Origin: GCA-2401735 sp051252095
GTDB lineage: Bacteria; Pseudomonadota; Gammaproteobacteria; Burkholderiales; Methylophilaceae
Assembly (NCBI GenBank): GCA_051252095.1
Contig: JBPOFK010000007.1
Location: forward strand, 56,485 to 120,484
Direction of reading: 5' to 3'
DNA: 64,000 nt
A program made the translations under genes and the position numbers. Under the pieces are notes generated by a model. That model was not told the DNA's origin, searched no databases, and was given only the letters and a program-made list of their open reading frames with translations. This document shows, piece after piece, positions 52,188 through 62,249 of this stretch; position 1 is the stretch's first letter, and each line of letters begins with the position of its first letter.

Positions 52188-53840
52188 TTATAGCAGCCCA
52201 AGCATTTCTTTCGCATGATTTCGCGTGGCATCTGTAATTTCCAATCCACCTGACATCCTAGCAATTTCTTCAATGCGTTCAGGCGCAGTTAACTGTTGAA
52301 TGTGGCTTAGTGTTATCCCGTCTTTTTGAGTTTTACTCACTTGTAAATGTTGTTTGGCTTGCGCGGCTACTTGCGCTAAGTGTGTAATCACCAATACCTG
52401 TCGATTTTCACCAAGTTGTTTTAATAACTGGCCGACCACTTCAGCGACGCCTCCACCAATACCAACATCGACCTCATCAAAGATCATACAAGGCACACTA
52501 CCTTGTGCAGCGGTTGTTACATGTAGCGCCAAACTAATACGCGACAACTCACCCCCAGAGACTACTTTACTCAGTGGCCGAGGTTCAACCCCAGCATGTC
52601 CAGCCACTAAGAATATAACTTGCTCTAAGCCATACGCGGATTGCTCGCAAGTTTCAAGTGACACTTGAAACTGTCCGCCACTCAATGAAAGTCTCTGCAT
52701 TTCTTCGCTAATTTTGCTACTTAACGTCTTAGCTGATTGCTGTCGAACCGCACTGAGTTGTTTTGCAGATTGCATATAGCTTTCTAGCGCAGCACTGACT
52801 TGTTTAGCTAGTTCACCATCGCCAGTAAAGGTTTCAAGCTCTGCCATACGCTTCTGCCATTTTTCCAGCATCTCAGGCAACTCTTCGGGCCGCGTGCGAT
52901 ATTTACGTGAGAGCCCATGAACAGCTTGGATACGCGATTCAATCTCGGCTAGCCTTTCAGGCTCCAGATTATCACGCTGCAAATAGCGATTAAGGCTACG
53001 GGCAGCTTCTTGTAATTGGATAACAGCAGAATCTATGGTTTCAGATGCTTCTTTTAAGCCGCTATCCATCTCGAGCAGACTGGATAGCTTTTGTTGCGCA
53101 TTTGTCAGCATGGATAATGCATTAGGCTCCCCGTCACTCACCAAGTAAAGACTTTGCTCTACTCCCGCAATCAACTCCGCGCTATTACTTAAACGGCTAT
53201 GTTCTTGCTGTAGCTCTAGCCATTCTTCTGTTACAAAGTTCAATTGTGTTAGTTCACGTACTTTATCGCGTAACTCTGCAAGTTCATCTGCATACGCTTC
53301 CGCATTTTTATCAACTTCTATTTGTTGCAGATGTAGTTTATGCCATGCTTTATATTGTTCAGCAACTTGGTTTGCGATGGCTGCGCCACCAGCAAACTCA
53401 TCTAGTATTTGACGTTGTGTATTGATGTTAAGCAAAGAATGATGCGCATTCTGACTATAGATATCGACGAGAAAGGCTCCCAGCTCTCGCAACTGAGCTA
53501 CCGTTGCAGCAGCTCCATTAATAAACCCCCGACTACGTCCATCGCTATAAATCACTCGTCGCAAAATCAAGTCATCTACGTTATCGATTTCATTTTCAGC
53601 AAGCCATGCCTGTGCATCATTATTTTGATGAATATCCAAAGTGACGCTAATATCCGCCTTATCGCTTCCGACCCGCACCACCTCACCATCATTACGCGCG
53701 CCTAGCGCTAATGATAGCGCGTCAATCAAGATTGACTTACCTGCCCCCGTTTCGCCAGTGAGCGTAGTGAATCCTTGGCTAAACTCCAGGTCTAGCTGCT
53801 CAACAATCACAAAATTTTGGATGGATAATGCTTGTAACAT
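52188..53840 (-). CDS. recN: DNA repair protein RecN
   Basis: SMC-like ATPase of 550 aa for double-strand break repair. Walker A GETGAGKS lies near residues 29-36, a long coiled coil fills about 150-370, and the signature VVSGGELSRISLAL with Walker B MIFDEVDVGIGG lies near the end. It follows nadK at a distance of 153 bp on the same strand. In E. coli recN is SOS-controlled; I saw no clear LexA box upstream. Confidence 0.97.
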   Translation of the reverse strand: MLQALSIQNFVIVEQLDLEFSQGFTTLTGETGAGKSILIDALSLALGARNDGEVVRVGSDKADISVTLDIHQNNDAQAWLAENEIDNVDDLILRRVIYSDGRSRGFINGAAATVAQLRELGAFLVDIYSQNAHHSLLNINTQRQILDEFAGGAAIANQVAEQYKAWHKLHLQQIEVDKNAEAYADELAELRDKVRELTQLNFVTEEWLELQQEHSRLSNSAELIAGVEQSLYLVSDGEPNALSMLTNAQQKLSSLLEMDSGLKEASETIDSAVIQLQEAARSLNRYLQRDNLEPERLAEIESRIQAVHGLSRKYRTRPEELPEMLEKWQKRMAELETFTGDGELAKQVSAALESYMQSAKQLSAVRQQSAKTLSSKISEEMQRLSLSGGQFQVSLETCEQSAYGLEQVIFLVAGHAGVEPRPLSKVVSGGELSRISLALHVTTAAQGSVPCMIFDEVDVGIGGGVAEVVGQLLKQLGENRQVLVITHLAQVAAQAKQHLQVSKTQKDGITLSHIQQLTAPERIEEIARMSGGLEITDATRNHAKEMLGLL

Positions 53841-53993
53841 AGGATAATTATTCAGTATTTATTTTGTAGTCTTTAATTGTTCAATTCAATATTATTGGCG
53901 TTAGTTTCATGTAAATCAGAAGACAACAAGCCAAAGACGTCACAGTTCGTATGGTAAAGCACAGTCAACGCTGTGAGCTGCACAAACCTAAAA

Positions 53994-54863
53994 TTAGCCC
54001 CAATGGAGCTTGTTACGTAACATATCGTAATAACAATACTCACTGGGATGAAGTAAAGTCACCGTTTCTTTGGCTCGCTCAACCTTAACACAGTCACCTA
54101 GTTTTAGAGCGAGTTGATATTGCCCGTCAAAGCTGATTTGGGCGTCATCTACTTGCATTAAGGTAACTTGTATTGTTGCATCGCTATTCACAGCAAATGG
54201 CCGATTACTGAGCGTATGCGGACAAATAGGCACTAATGCAATGGCATCTAGACTAGGATGTAATATAGGGCCTCCAGCGGATAATGAGTAGGCCGTTGTG
54301 CCCGTAGGCGTACTGACAATAAGTCCGTCCGAACGCTGTTTGTGGACAAATTTTCCATCAATAATGACCTCCAACTCTATTAAACGTAGGCCACTTTTTA
54401 ATACGATGTCATTAAACGCGTGACTCTCTAGGATTACCTTATTGTCTCGAATGACAGTTGCACTAAGCATCATTCTATCTTCTTTTTGATAGTTGCCTGC
54501 TAATATTGCATCAATGGATTGTAGCATCTCTTCTGCACGCAAATCCGTTAAAAACCCAAAGCGTCCTCGGTTAATCCCCACAAGAGGAATGTCGCTGTCA
54601 ATTAGCGCGCGCGCTACGCTCAACATTGTCCCATCACCACCCATTACGATTGCCAACGTAACCTTCCCATTGAGTTCACTGAGCGTCACGGTCTCAAAGG
54701 TATCAATGCGAGCGTATTGCGCAGTATCCGCTTCGAAAAGCACTTTAATCCCTTTTGCATGCAAGTGTTGTGCTAAATCAACCAAATCATTTTGCATCAG
54801 CTCCACAGCTGCTTTTTGCATAAACTTGCCAATAATGACAATACTATTGAATTCTTTTTGCAT
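53994..54863 (-). CDS. nadK: NAD kinase
   Basis: Phosphorylates NAD to NADP. The 289-aa protein has the GGDGTMLS motif with catalytic Asp, GINRGRFGFLTD, the NE/D motif (ESHAFNDIVL) and TPTGTTAYSLSAGGP. Length and motifs are standard. Divergent from hrcA with an 87-bp gap; the nadK-recN / hrcA arrangement is common in beta- and gammaproteobacteria. Confidence 0.97.
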   Translation of the reverse strand: MQKEFNSIVIIGKFMQKAAVELMQNDLVDLAQHLHAKGIKVLFEADTAQYARIDTFETVTLSELNGKVTLAIVMGGDGTMLSVARALIDSDIPLVGINRGRFGFLTDLRAEEMLQSIDAILAGNYQKEDRMMLSATVIRDNKVILESHAFNDIVLKSGLRLIELEVIIDGKFVHKQRSDGLIVSTPTGTTAYSLSAGGPILHPSLDAIALVPICPHTLSNRPFAVNSDATIQVTLMQVDDAQISFDGQYQLALKLGDCVKVERAKETVTLLHPSEYCYYDMLRNKLHWG

Positions 54864-54950
54864 GACGGAATTTAATCACAGATAAGCGTTTACAACTAGT
54901 GGCAACTACGCACTAAATCAGGCAAAATGATATCTTATTATCGTTTGTGA

Positions 54951-55979
54951 ATGAATAATTTGGACGAACGCGCGCAAATATTATTAAAAACATTGGTTGA
55001 ACATTACATTAGCGATGGTCATCCAATGGGCTCAAACGCACTTTTACAGCATTCAGGCTTAAATTTAAGTTCGGCCACGATTCGCAACATCATGAGCGAT
55101 CTAGAAGCAAATGGGTTTGTGAGCAGCCCGCATACATCAGCGGGGCGTATTCCTACCCAGCTAGGTTATCGTTTTTTTGTCGACTCGTTAATCAGCGTTC
55201 AGCCTTTAGCCTCTCAACAAATACAACAACTAGAGAGCTCATTAAAATCATCAGACCATCAAGCGCTGATATCAACTGCAGCTGATATGCTCTCCAGCCT
55301 GACACAGTTTGCTGGCATGATACTGGTACCCAAACGTAAAGTAATGGTATTTAAGCATTTGGAATTTATCCCTCTATCTGAAAAAAGAATTCTGGTCGTT
55401 ATTGTGGCCACAGATGGCAGTGTGCAGAATCGGATTATCGTCAGCGAAAAACCTTACACAACATCTGAATTAACACAAGCCAGCAACTACTTTAATGCGC
55501 ACTATGCTGGTCAAACCATTGATGAAGCGCGGCAAACAATTCATCGGGATCTCAAAAAAATGCAAGCAGATATTAATAAGCTAATGTCTGCAGCACTGAA
55601 TACAAGTGAGCAAGAAAAAAATAGCAAAAGTAAAGATGGGGTTATCATTGCTGGTGAGCGTAATCTATTGAATGTCGATGAGCTGACCAGTAATGTTGCT
55701 ACACTGCGCAAACTATTTGATGCATTTGAGCAGCGCACTTCTCTGATGCAACTACTTGATATTAGTCAAAAAGCTGAGGGCGTACAGATATTTATCGGTG
55801 GTGAAAGTGGTTTTAGCTCTTTAGATGAGTGCAGCATGGTCACCTCGCCTTATGAAGTTGATGGACAGGTTGTTGGCACGCTAGGCGTTATAGGCCCAAC
55901 ACGCATGGCTTACGAGCGTATTATTCCAATTGTTGACATTACGGCAAAACTTTTATCCAATGCGCTTTCAAATAAATAA
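54951..55979 (+). CDS. hrcA: Heat-inducible repressor HrcA
   Basis: Represses chaperone genes by binding CIRCE. It has 342 aa: an N-terminal winged helix (LSSATIRNIMSDLEANGFVS, then SPHTSAGRIPT) and a GAF-like dimerisation region. It depends on GroEL for activity. The dnaK-grpE genes are not nearby and no CIRCE element occurs upstream of this gene in the window, so targets must lie elsewhere. No Shine-Dalgarno site is visible. Confidence 0.95.
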   Translation: MNNLDERAQILLKTLVEHYISDGHPMGSNALLQHSGLNLSSATIRNIMSDLEANGFVSSPHTSAGRIPTQLGYRFFVDSLISVQPLASQQIQQLESSLKSSDHQALISTAADMLSSLTQFAGMILVPKRKVMVFKHLEFIPLSEKRILVVIVATDGSVQNRIIVSEKPYTTSELTQASNYFNAHYAGQTIDEARQTIHRDLKKMQADINKLMSAALNTSEQEKNSKSKDGVIIAGERNLLNVDELTSNVATLRKLFDAFEQRTSLMQLLDISQKAEGVQIFIGGESGFSSLDECSMVTSPYEVDGQVVGTLGVIGPTRMAYERIIPIVDITAKLLSNALSNK

Positions 55980-55987
55980 AATTCATT

Positions 55988-56944
55988 ATGAGCGAACAGC
56001 AATTATCAGAAGATCAAGTCACCAGCTTACCTAAAAGTCTAATTCAGGTCGGCATTCCAATTGAATTTCCTATTTATGACATTCATGGTCGACTACTGAT
56101 GGCTGAGGGCACCATTGTGGCCTCAGAAGAGCAGTTAGAAAGACTATTGGAACGAGGCTTATACTTAAATAAAAAAAGTATCGAGCGATTGCGTGGTGGC
56201 AGAACAAAAGCCAAAGGTGATGGCAAAAAAGAAAGTGAAAAAGAAGCCGAACCACCACAAAAACTAGTTGATTTAAGTTTATCCTCAATCAAACTGGGTG
56301 ACTCTATACAAATATCACCGATTGCAGATGACTCTAATAATACGAAATACTTCGTGAAGTTTTTAGGTGGATTAGAGAAAAACAGCATTATTTGCACAGC
56401 TCCAACACAAGATGAAAAATTAGTATTTGTTAGAGAGCACGCTGGGTTTAAGGTGCAACTTTTTAGTGGTAGAGAGATATATAACTTTAACACTACGGTC
56501 TCGGCTGCGCACAGCAAACCCTTTCATCATATTCATCTAAACTTCCCACGAGGTGTTTCTTCTAAACACATTAGAAATAACCAGCGTTTTTCGGCTAGCA
56601 TTATCTGCTCGATTGACAACGTCAGCGATGGTGAGTTTAAAGATATTAAATCACCTGGACGCATTACAGACATCAGTTTAGGTGGTGCAATGGTTGAATC
56701 AACCAAACAAATTGGCAATATCAAAGATGAGTTAGAATGCACATTTAAGCTGGCGATTAACGATACCGAAATGCTATTTTCAATACCCTGCATTCTTCGC
56801 AATATCGTCAAACCTGCTGAAGAGGAAAAGACGTTGAAATACAACCACGGCATTCAGTTTAAAGAATTACCATTTCACGAAAAAACCATGCTACAAAACT
56901 ATATACTGCAATTATTCACAGGCAAGGATTTAAGTAAGTTGTAA
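55988..56944 (+). CDS. PilZ-domain c-di-GMP-binding protein
   Basis: A 318-aa cytoplasmic protein. A first basic/charged part (residues 1-90) is followed by a YcgR-N-like beta domain (about 92-190). A C-terminal PilZ domain has RNNQR (an RxxxR motif at about 199) and DISLGG (DxSxxG), the residues that bind cyclic di-GMP. YcgR-type proteins slow the flagellar motor, but no flagellar gene is near. It starts 8 bp after hrcA and precedes hemH by 22 bp, so all three may share a transcript. Confidence 0.82.
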   Translation: MSEQQLSEDQVTSLPKSLIQVGIPIEFPIYDIHGRLLMAEGTIVASEEQLERLLERGLYLNKKSIERLRGGRTKAKGDGKKESEKEAEPPQKLVDLSLSSIKLGDSIQISPIADDSNNTKYFVKFLGGLEKNSIICTAPTQDEKLVFVREHAGFKVQLFSGREIYNFNTTVSAAHSKPFHHIHLNFPRGVSSKHIRNNQRFSASIICSIDNVSDGEFKDIKSPGRITDISLGGAMVESTKQIGNIKDELECTFKLAINDTEMLFSIPCILRNIVKPAEEEKTLKYNHGIQFKELPFHEKTMLQNYILQLFTGKDLSKL

Positions 56945-56966
56945 ATCAACTCACTAAAAAATTAAT

Positions 56967-58073
56967 ATGAGCTATTACGACAATGAACCGAGTTACCAGC
57001 ATGGCGATCAATTAAAGGTTGGTATTTTATTAGCAAATTTGGGTACTCCAGACGCGCCAACAGCAAAAGCACTACGCCCTTATTTGAAACAATTTTTAAT
57101 GGATAGACGCGTGGTTGAAATCCCTCGCTTTATTTGGTGGTGGATTCTAAACGGAATCATCCTACTGATTAGGCCAAAGAAATCAGCTGAGAAGTATGCA
57201 CAAATCTGGTCTAAAGAAGGCTCGCCTCTTTTGGTACACACCACAAAACAAGCAATGCTATTGCGTGGCTATCTAGCACAGTCAGTAAAATCGCCATTTG
57301 TCGTAGAAGTTGGTATGAGTTATGGCAACCCGAGTATGAAAAGCGCTATCGAGAAACTAAAAGCACAACATTGTGACAAAATTCTGATATTCCCATTGTA
57401 TCCACAGTATGCAGCCAGCAGCACTGCCGCAAGCCTAGATGCGGTATGGAGGTCGCTACTTAAAATGCGTAATGTGCCAGCAATCAGGACGATAAAACAT
57501 TATCATGACCATCCAGCCTACATAAGCGCGCTAGCTAAAAACATTCAAGATTATTGGATGATTAACGGAAAACCTGAAAAGCTAGTCATGAGCTTTCATG
57601 GCGTCCCTAAATTTCATCTCATGAAGGGCGACCCTTACCATTGTGAATGTCACAAAACAGTAAGATTACTTGCTGAAGCATTAGGTCTTAATAAAGACAA
57701 ATATGAAATTGCTTTCCAATCGCGCTTTGGTAAACAAGAGTGGTTAAAACCTTACCTAGCGGGATTACTTGAAAAGCTGGGAAAAGAAAAAGTCAGGCGC
57801 CTTGATGTGGTATGCCCTGGATTTAGCAGTGACTGTTTGGAAACATTAGAAGAGATTGCGATGGAAGGCAAGGTCATTTTCCAAAGTAATGGTGGTGGTG
57901 AGTACCACTATATACCTGCACTAAATGAAAGTGATGCTTGGATTCATGCGATGGCTAAGATTGCTACAGAGAACCTCACTGGCTGGATTTTTTCTGACTG
58001 GGATAGAGAGGCGGCAGAACGAATCGCTGAAGGTACTGCTACGCGCGCAAAAGCTTTAGGCGCAAAACAATAA
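56967..58073 (+). CDS. hemH: Ferrochelatase
   Basis: Inserts Fe(II) into protoporphyrin IX, the last step of haem synthesis. It has 368 aa with the N-terminal KVGILLANLGTPDAPT, the catalytic histidine in SFHGVPKFH and the glutamate region VCPGFSSDCLETLEEI. The C-terminus extends about 25 residues (GWIFSDWDREAAERIAEG) beyond the compact bacterial form, as in other proteobacteria. Confidence 0.96.
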   Translation: MSYYDNEPSYQHGDQLKVGILLANLGTPDAPTAKALRPYLKQFLMDRRVVEIPRFIWWWILNGIILLIRPKKSAEKYAQIWSKEGSPLLVHTTKQAMLLRGYLAQSVKSPFVVEVGMSYGNPSMKSAIEKLKAQHCDKILIFPLYPQYAASSTAASLDAVWRSLLKMRNVPAIRTIKHYHDHPAYISALAKNIQDYWMINGKPEKLVMSFHGVPKFHLMKGDPYHCECHKTVRLLAEALGLNKDKYEIAFQSRFGKQEWLKPYLAGLLEKLGKEKVRRLDVVCPGFSSDCLETLEEIAMEGKVIFQSNGGGEYHYIPALNESDAWIHAMAKIATENLTGWIFSDWDREAAERIAEGTATRAKALGAKQ

Positions 58074-58176
58074 GCGGTATAATCTAAGTATATCGCGATT
58101 TGATTTTAACGATGTTAAGCAAATGGCAGTATTAACTAAAGTGGCATCGTTTAACTTAGACAAGGAATGAGCGCGG

Positions 58177-58215
58177 ATGAGAATTTATAAGCGGCTCAAT
58201 GTGAAAATTTTATGA
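58177..58215 (+). CDS. Possible 12-codon leader peptide before hldD
   Basis: A short frame, MRIYKRLNVKIL, has AAGGA 10 nt upstream and stops at TGA 58213-58215, overlapping the hldD start as ATGA. The hldD start itself lacks a ribosome site, so coupled translation through this peptide is plausible. It is too short to judge by composition. Confidence 0.3.
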   Translation: MRIYKRLNVKIL

Positions 58216-59207
58216 TAGTGATTACTGGTGGCGCCGGCATGATCGGCTCAATGATTGCTTGGCACCTTAACACCACACTTAAATACGAAGACTTAGTGAT
58301 AACCGATCACATCACACATGAAGACCAGTGGCAAAACTTGGTTCATCGGAAATACATCACTTATCTGGATAAAGACCAGCTTTTTGATTGGCTCTATGAT
58401 AATGACAATGATGACATAACAGCCATTATTCATATGGGTGCTATTAGTGCAACAACGGAGCGCGATTTTAACAACCTGCTAGAAGCGAATATTCAATATT
58501 CACAATATCTGTGGCAATGGTGTGCAGAGCATCAAGTTCCGTTTTACTATGCAAGCTCTGCAGCAACGTATGGAGATGGTAATCAAGGCTACAATGATGC
58601 TGCAATCGAAAACTTAAGGCCGTTAAATGGTTATGGCTATTCAAAACATTTTTTTGACCAATGGGTGTTAAGACAAGTCGCTGAAAAAAGACCATGTCCG
58701 CCAAGCTGGGCAGGATTTAAGTTTTTTAATGTCTATGGCCCTAATGAATACCATAAAGAGCGCATGGCAAGCGTCGCTTACCACACATTTAATCAATTTA
58801 GCGAACACGGTACTATGAAGTTATTCAGAGGTACAAAAGAAGGTGTCGAAGATGGCATGCAAATGCGCGACTTTGTCTATGTGAAAGATGCTGCTGCCAT
58901 TGTTTGCCACTTTTACACGACAGCGATGAACGGCAAACCTACAGAGAATGGTATTTATAATGTTGGCACTGGTATTGCCAGAAGCTTCAAAGATTTGGCA
59001 ACGAACGTCATGACGAGCATGGGTCGTGACCCAGATATTACATACATTGACATGCCTGAAGACTTGCAGGGCAAGTATCAATATTTTACCGAAGCAAATA
59101 TGAGGAAGCTAAGGGCGGCAGGTTATAACGAACATTTTTATAGCCTAGAAGATGGTGTGAAAGATTACGTACAAAATTATTTAATGCAAGAGGATCAATA
59201 CTGCTAA
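58212..59207 (+). CDS. hldD: ADP-L-glycero-D-manno-heptose 6-epimerase
   Basis: Last step in making ADP-heptose for the LPS inner core. The SDR-type protein has 331 aa with the NADP-binding GGAGMIGSMIAWHLN, the TYGDGNQGYND substrate region and the YxxxK catalytic motif (YGYSK). The usual GGAGFIG reads GGAGMIG here. It opens hldD-gmhA-hldE-waaF; the stop overlaps gmhA. Confidence 0.97.
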   Translation: MIVITGGAGMIGSMIAWHLNTTLKYEDLVITDHITHEDQWQNLVHRKYITYLDKDQLFDWLYDNDNDDITAIIHMGAISATTERDFNNLLEANIQYSQYLWQWCAEHQVPFYYASSAATYGDGNQGYNDAAIENLRPLNGYGYSKHFFDQWVLRQVAEKRPCPPSWAGFKFFNVYGPNEYHKERMASVAYHTFNQFSEHGTMKLFRGTKEGVEDGMQMRDFVYVKDAAAIVCHFYTTAMNGKPTENGIYNVGTGIARSFKDLATNVMTSMGRDPDITYIDMPEDLQGKYQYFTEANMRKLRAAGYNEHFYSLEDGVKDYVQNYLMQEDQYC

Positions 59208-59770
59208 TGGACTACGTTAACTACCTTAAAGGTGAACATGTCGCGCATATTGCCATGTTTAATGTACTCGAAGCACTGTTTCCAACGATTAGCGATGTAG
59301 GCATCGCAATGCAAAATTGCATTAAGTCTGGCGGTAAAATATTGTTGATGGGGAATGGCGGTAGTGCAGCAGATAGCCAACATATCGCAGCTGAAATTGT
59401 AGGCCGTTTTAAAAAAGAGCGCAAAGGTTTAGCCGCCATAGCGCTAACAACTGACACATCAATTTTAACTTCTGTTGGCAATGATTATGGCTATGACTAT
59501 ATTTTTGCTAGACAAATTGAAGCGTTGTGTCGCCCTGAAGATTTGGTAATTGGCATCACGACTTCTGGCAATAGTGCAAATGTTGTTAATGCCATAGAAG
59601 CGGCAAAAAAAACAGGTGCAACTACTGTAGGTTTAACTGGTGGAACAGGCGGTAAACTTACATCGATTTGCCAGTATAATTTAATTATGCCTTCCAACGT
59701 AACAGCACGCATCCAAGAGGCACACATTTTTGTCGGTCATTGTTTATGCGAGATACTAGAGTCAGATTAA
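59207..59770 (+). CDS. gmhA: Sedoheptulose-7-phosphate isomerase
   Basis: SIS-domain enzyme of 187 aa making D-glycero-D-manno-heptose-7-phosphate. The phosphate-binding GNGGSAADSQHIAAE, TTSGNSANV and the QEAHIFVGHCLCE metal/active-site segment are intact. It overlaps hldD and lies 3 bp before hldE. A DiaA-like role is less likely given the heptose neighbours. Confidence 0.95.
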   Translation: MDYVNYLKGEHVAHIAMFNVLEALFPTISDVGIAMQNCIKSGGKILLMGNGGSAADSQHIAAEIVGRFKKERKGLAAIALTTDTSILTSVGNDYGYDYIFARQIEALCRPEDLVIGITTSGNSANVVNAIEAAKKTGATTVGLTGGTGGKLTSICQYNLIMPSNVTARIQEAHIFVGHCLCEILESD

Positions 59771-59773
59771 ATA

Positions 59774-61231
59774 ATGCCGCAAAAACTCATCAATACCGTT
59801 AAACAGTTTGGTAGTAAAAAACGCCACGCACTTGTGATTGGCGATGTGATGCTAGATCGCTATTTAATCGGCAATGTTGGCCGTATCTCTCCCGAAGCGC
59901 CAGTACCTGTCGTTTTACTTACCGATCAAAATGAACGTGCAGGCGGTGCAGCGAATGTAGCCGCAAACTTGGCCTTATTAGGCATTAAAACGCATATTAT
60001 TGGTTGCATTGGAGAGGATGTCGAAGGCAATCGCCTCAAAACAATTATCGCTGCCATGAGTATTGACACTACGAAAATGCTTCATTCAGCAGCAAGACCA
60101 ACCATTGCAAAAACACGTATCTTAGGAGGGCATCAGCAGATGCTGAGGCTTGACCAAGAGAGTCAATTACCGTTTACTAGCGAAGAAAACGCAGCAATTG
60201 TTGAGGCAGTAGAGGCGGAACTAGCGCTAAAGCCGAGCATTGTCATTTTGTCTGATTACGCTAAAGGCCTACTCAGTGAGGCTGTATGCCAACAAATCAT
60301 TCATACATGCCAAAAACACAGCATCCCTGTACTAGTTGACCCAAAAGGGAATAATTACAGTAAATATCGTGGCGCAACGGCTATGACGCCAAATAAAAAA
60401 GAAACGGCTGAAGCATGTAATACAGACCTCAATGACACAGACTTAATCAGCAAAGCCACAAGCTTGAAGAAAGATCTTAACCTTGCATTTCTAGCTGTCA
60501 CAAGAGGTGAGGAAGGGATTACACTCATTGATGATAGTACGCATCAAATTAATGCCATGGCGCAAAAAGTATTTGATGTATCAGGCGCAGGTGACACCGT
60601 CATCGCGACACTAGCTGCTGGCTTAGCATATACATTATCTCCACATGAAAGTTTACAACTTGCCAACTTAGCTGCTGGCGTTGTTGTAGGTAAAGTAGGC
60701 ACTGTTCCAATCACTAAAGAAGAGCTTTTAGAAGCCGTGTCACGTCAGCAAGAAACCACGCAAGCACATAAAGTCTGTGACTTGCCAAGCCTGTTGGAAA
60801 AAGTGGAAAGTTGGAAAAAAACACATCAAAAAATTGTCTTCACAAATGGCTGTTTTGACCTTTTACATGCTGGACATGTAACATATTTAGAAGCAGCAAA
60901 AAAACGCGGTGATAAGCTCATTCTTGGCCTAAATACTGATCGCTCTGTAAGTGCAATTAAGGGACCAGAACGACCTGTTGTCAATGAAGATGATCGTGCC
61001 CGAGTGCTCGCTGCATTAGAGTCAGTTGATGCAGTCATTTTATTTGATGAGGAAACACCGTTAAGCCTGATCAACCAAATTAAGCCTCATGTAATTGCCA
61101 AAGGTAGTGACTACACAGCAGACCAAGTGGTAGGTGGCAAAGAGGTAGAGTCTTGGGGTGGAGAAATCGCATTGATTGAATTAGTTGCAGGCCGAAGCAC
61201 GACCAATATTATTCATAAGCTTAATAGCTAA
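59774..61231 (+). CDS. hldE: Bifunctional heptose-7-phosphate kinase / heptose-1-phosphate adenylyltransferase
   Basis: Fusion of both ADP-heptose activities in 485 aa. The N-terminal ribokinase-like kinase (1-320) has GDVMLDRY, NERAGGAANVA and DVSGAGDTV with catalytic Asp. The C-terminal nucleotidyltransferase starts with FTNGCFDLLHAGHVTYL and ends before RSTTNII. Fusion is the usual E. coli form; some betaproteobacteria have the domains on separate genes. Confidence 0.97.
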   Translation: MPQKLINTVKQFGSKKRHALVIGDVMLDRYLIGNVGRISPEAPVPVVLLTDQNERAGGAANVAANLALLGIKTHIIGCIGEDVEGNRLKTIIAAMSIDTTKMLHSAARPTIAKTRILGGHQQMLRLDQESQLPFTSEENAAIVEAVEAELALKPSIVILSDYAKGLLSEAVCQQIIHTCQKHSIPVLVDPKGNNYSKYRGATAMTPNKKETAEACNTDLNDTDLISKATSLKKDLNLAFLAVTRGEEGITLIDDSTHQINAMAQKVFDVSGAGDTVIATLAAGLAYTLSPHESLQLANLAAGVVVGKVGTVPITKEELLEAVSRQQETTQAHKVCDLPSLLEKVESWKKTHQKIVFTNGCFDLLHAGHVTYLEAAKKRGDKLILGLNTDRSVSAIKGPERPVVNEDDRARVLAALESVDAVILFDEETPLSLINQIKPHVIAKGSDYTADQVVGGKEVESWGGEIALIELVAGRSTTNIIHKLNS

Positions 61232-61238
61232 ATCGTTT

Positions 61239-62249
61239 ATGGTATCTGAAAAAATTCTAGTGATGGGGCCGTCATGGGTAGGAGATATGGTGCTAGCGCA
61301 CAGCCTCTTCCAAACACTCAAACAACAAAATCCAGATGTGCAAATTGACGTAGCAGCCCCAGCTTGGACGCTACCTTTATTAGAGCGCATGCCGGAAGTG
61401 ACCGGAAAAATCGCTTTGCCATTTAAGCATGGGCAACTAGGCTTAATGGAACGCATACGGTTTGGACGGCGCTTAAAAAGTAACCAATATACACAATCTA
61501 TCTCCCTTGTGAATTCTCTTAAGTCTGCCATTTTGCCATTTGCTGCTGGTATCAAACAAAGGACAGGCTTTTTAGGTGAGATGCGTCATGGTTTAATAAA
61601 TGATATACGGCCATTAGATAAATCGTTACTCCCGAAAACAGTAGACAGATTTGTTGCGCTAGGCATTAGTAAAAATCAGACGTTGCCGACAATACCGCAA
61701 CCTAAACTGATTGCGGATAAAAACAATGCCCTACAAGTATTAGAAAAGTTAGGCTTTCACCTACCGAATGGCAAAGTATTGGGTTTGTGCCCTGGTGCTG
61801 AATATGGAGAAGCTAAACGTTGGCCTACAAGCTACTATGCAGAGGTTGCTAACTATGCGCTTGGTCAAGGTTGGCAAGTTTTACTATTTGGCTCAGATAA
61901 AGACATACCAATTACATTAGAAATTAATCAAGTAACGCAGTCACGATGCATTGATTTAGGTGGTAAAACAAAATTAGGTGATGCAATTGATATCATGTCA
62001 TTGTGTAATACCGTGATTAGTAATGACTCTGGCCTCATGCATGTTGCGGCTGCATTAGATAAAAAGCTTATTGCTATTTATGGTTCCAGCGACCCTTATC
62101 ACACCCCACCGATGCATCCTGAAGCAATCATTGAGTATTTAGGTTTAGAGTGCAGCCCATGTTTTAAAAGAGAGTGCCCTTTAGGCCACCTGAACTGTTT
62201 AAATAAGATTCAACCATCAATAGTAATAAAAAATTTAAACCATGATTGA
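61239..62249 (+). CDS. waaF: ADP-heptose:LPS heptosyltransferase II
   Basis: GT9 enzyme of 336 aa that adds the second heptose to the LPS core. It opens ILVMGPSWVGDMVLAHSLF and shows PGAEYGEAKRWP, then NDSGLMHVAAAL, the nucleotide-sugar site. ATG 61239 is chosen by homology; an upstream frame overlaps hldE. It overlaps the next gene by 8 nt. A cysteine-rich end (CSPCFKRECPLGHLNC) is common in WaaF. Confidence 0.94.
   Translation: MVSEKILVMGPSWVGDMVLAHSLFQTLKQQNPDVQIDVAAPAWTLPLLERMPEVTGKIALPFKHGQLGLMERIRFGRRLKSNQYTQSISLVNSLKSAILPFAAGIKQRTGFLGEMRHGLINDIRPLDKSLLPKTVDRFVALGISKNQTLPTIPQPKLIADKNNALQVLEKLGFHLPNGKVLGLCPGAEYGEAKRWPTSYYAEVANYALGQGWQVLLFGSDKDIPITLEINQVTQSRCIDLGGKTKLGDAIDIMSLCNTVISNDSGLMHVAAALDKKLIAIYGSSDPYHTPPMHPEAIIEYLGLECSPCFKRECPLGHLNCLNKIQPSIVIKNLNHD

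Noticed and set aside
54864..54950. A CIRCE element upstream of hrcA.
   Set aside because: No TTAGCACTC-N9-GAGTGCTAA pattern or close variant is visible.
58083..58160. Nested inverted repeats TCTAAGT/ACTTAGA and AACGATG/CATCGTT between hemH and hldD as a terminator or operator.
   Set aside because: The arms are asymmetrically spaced (19 nt versus 2 nt), there is no T run, and 7-bp matches are expected by chance in AT-rich DNA.
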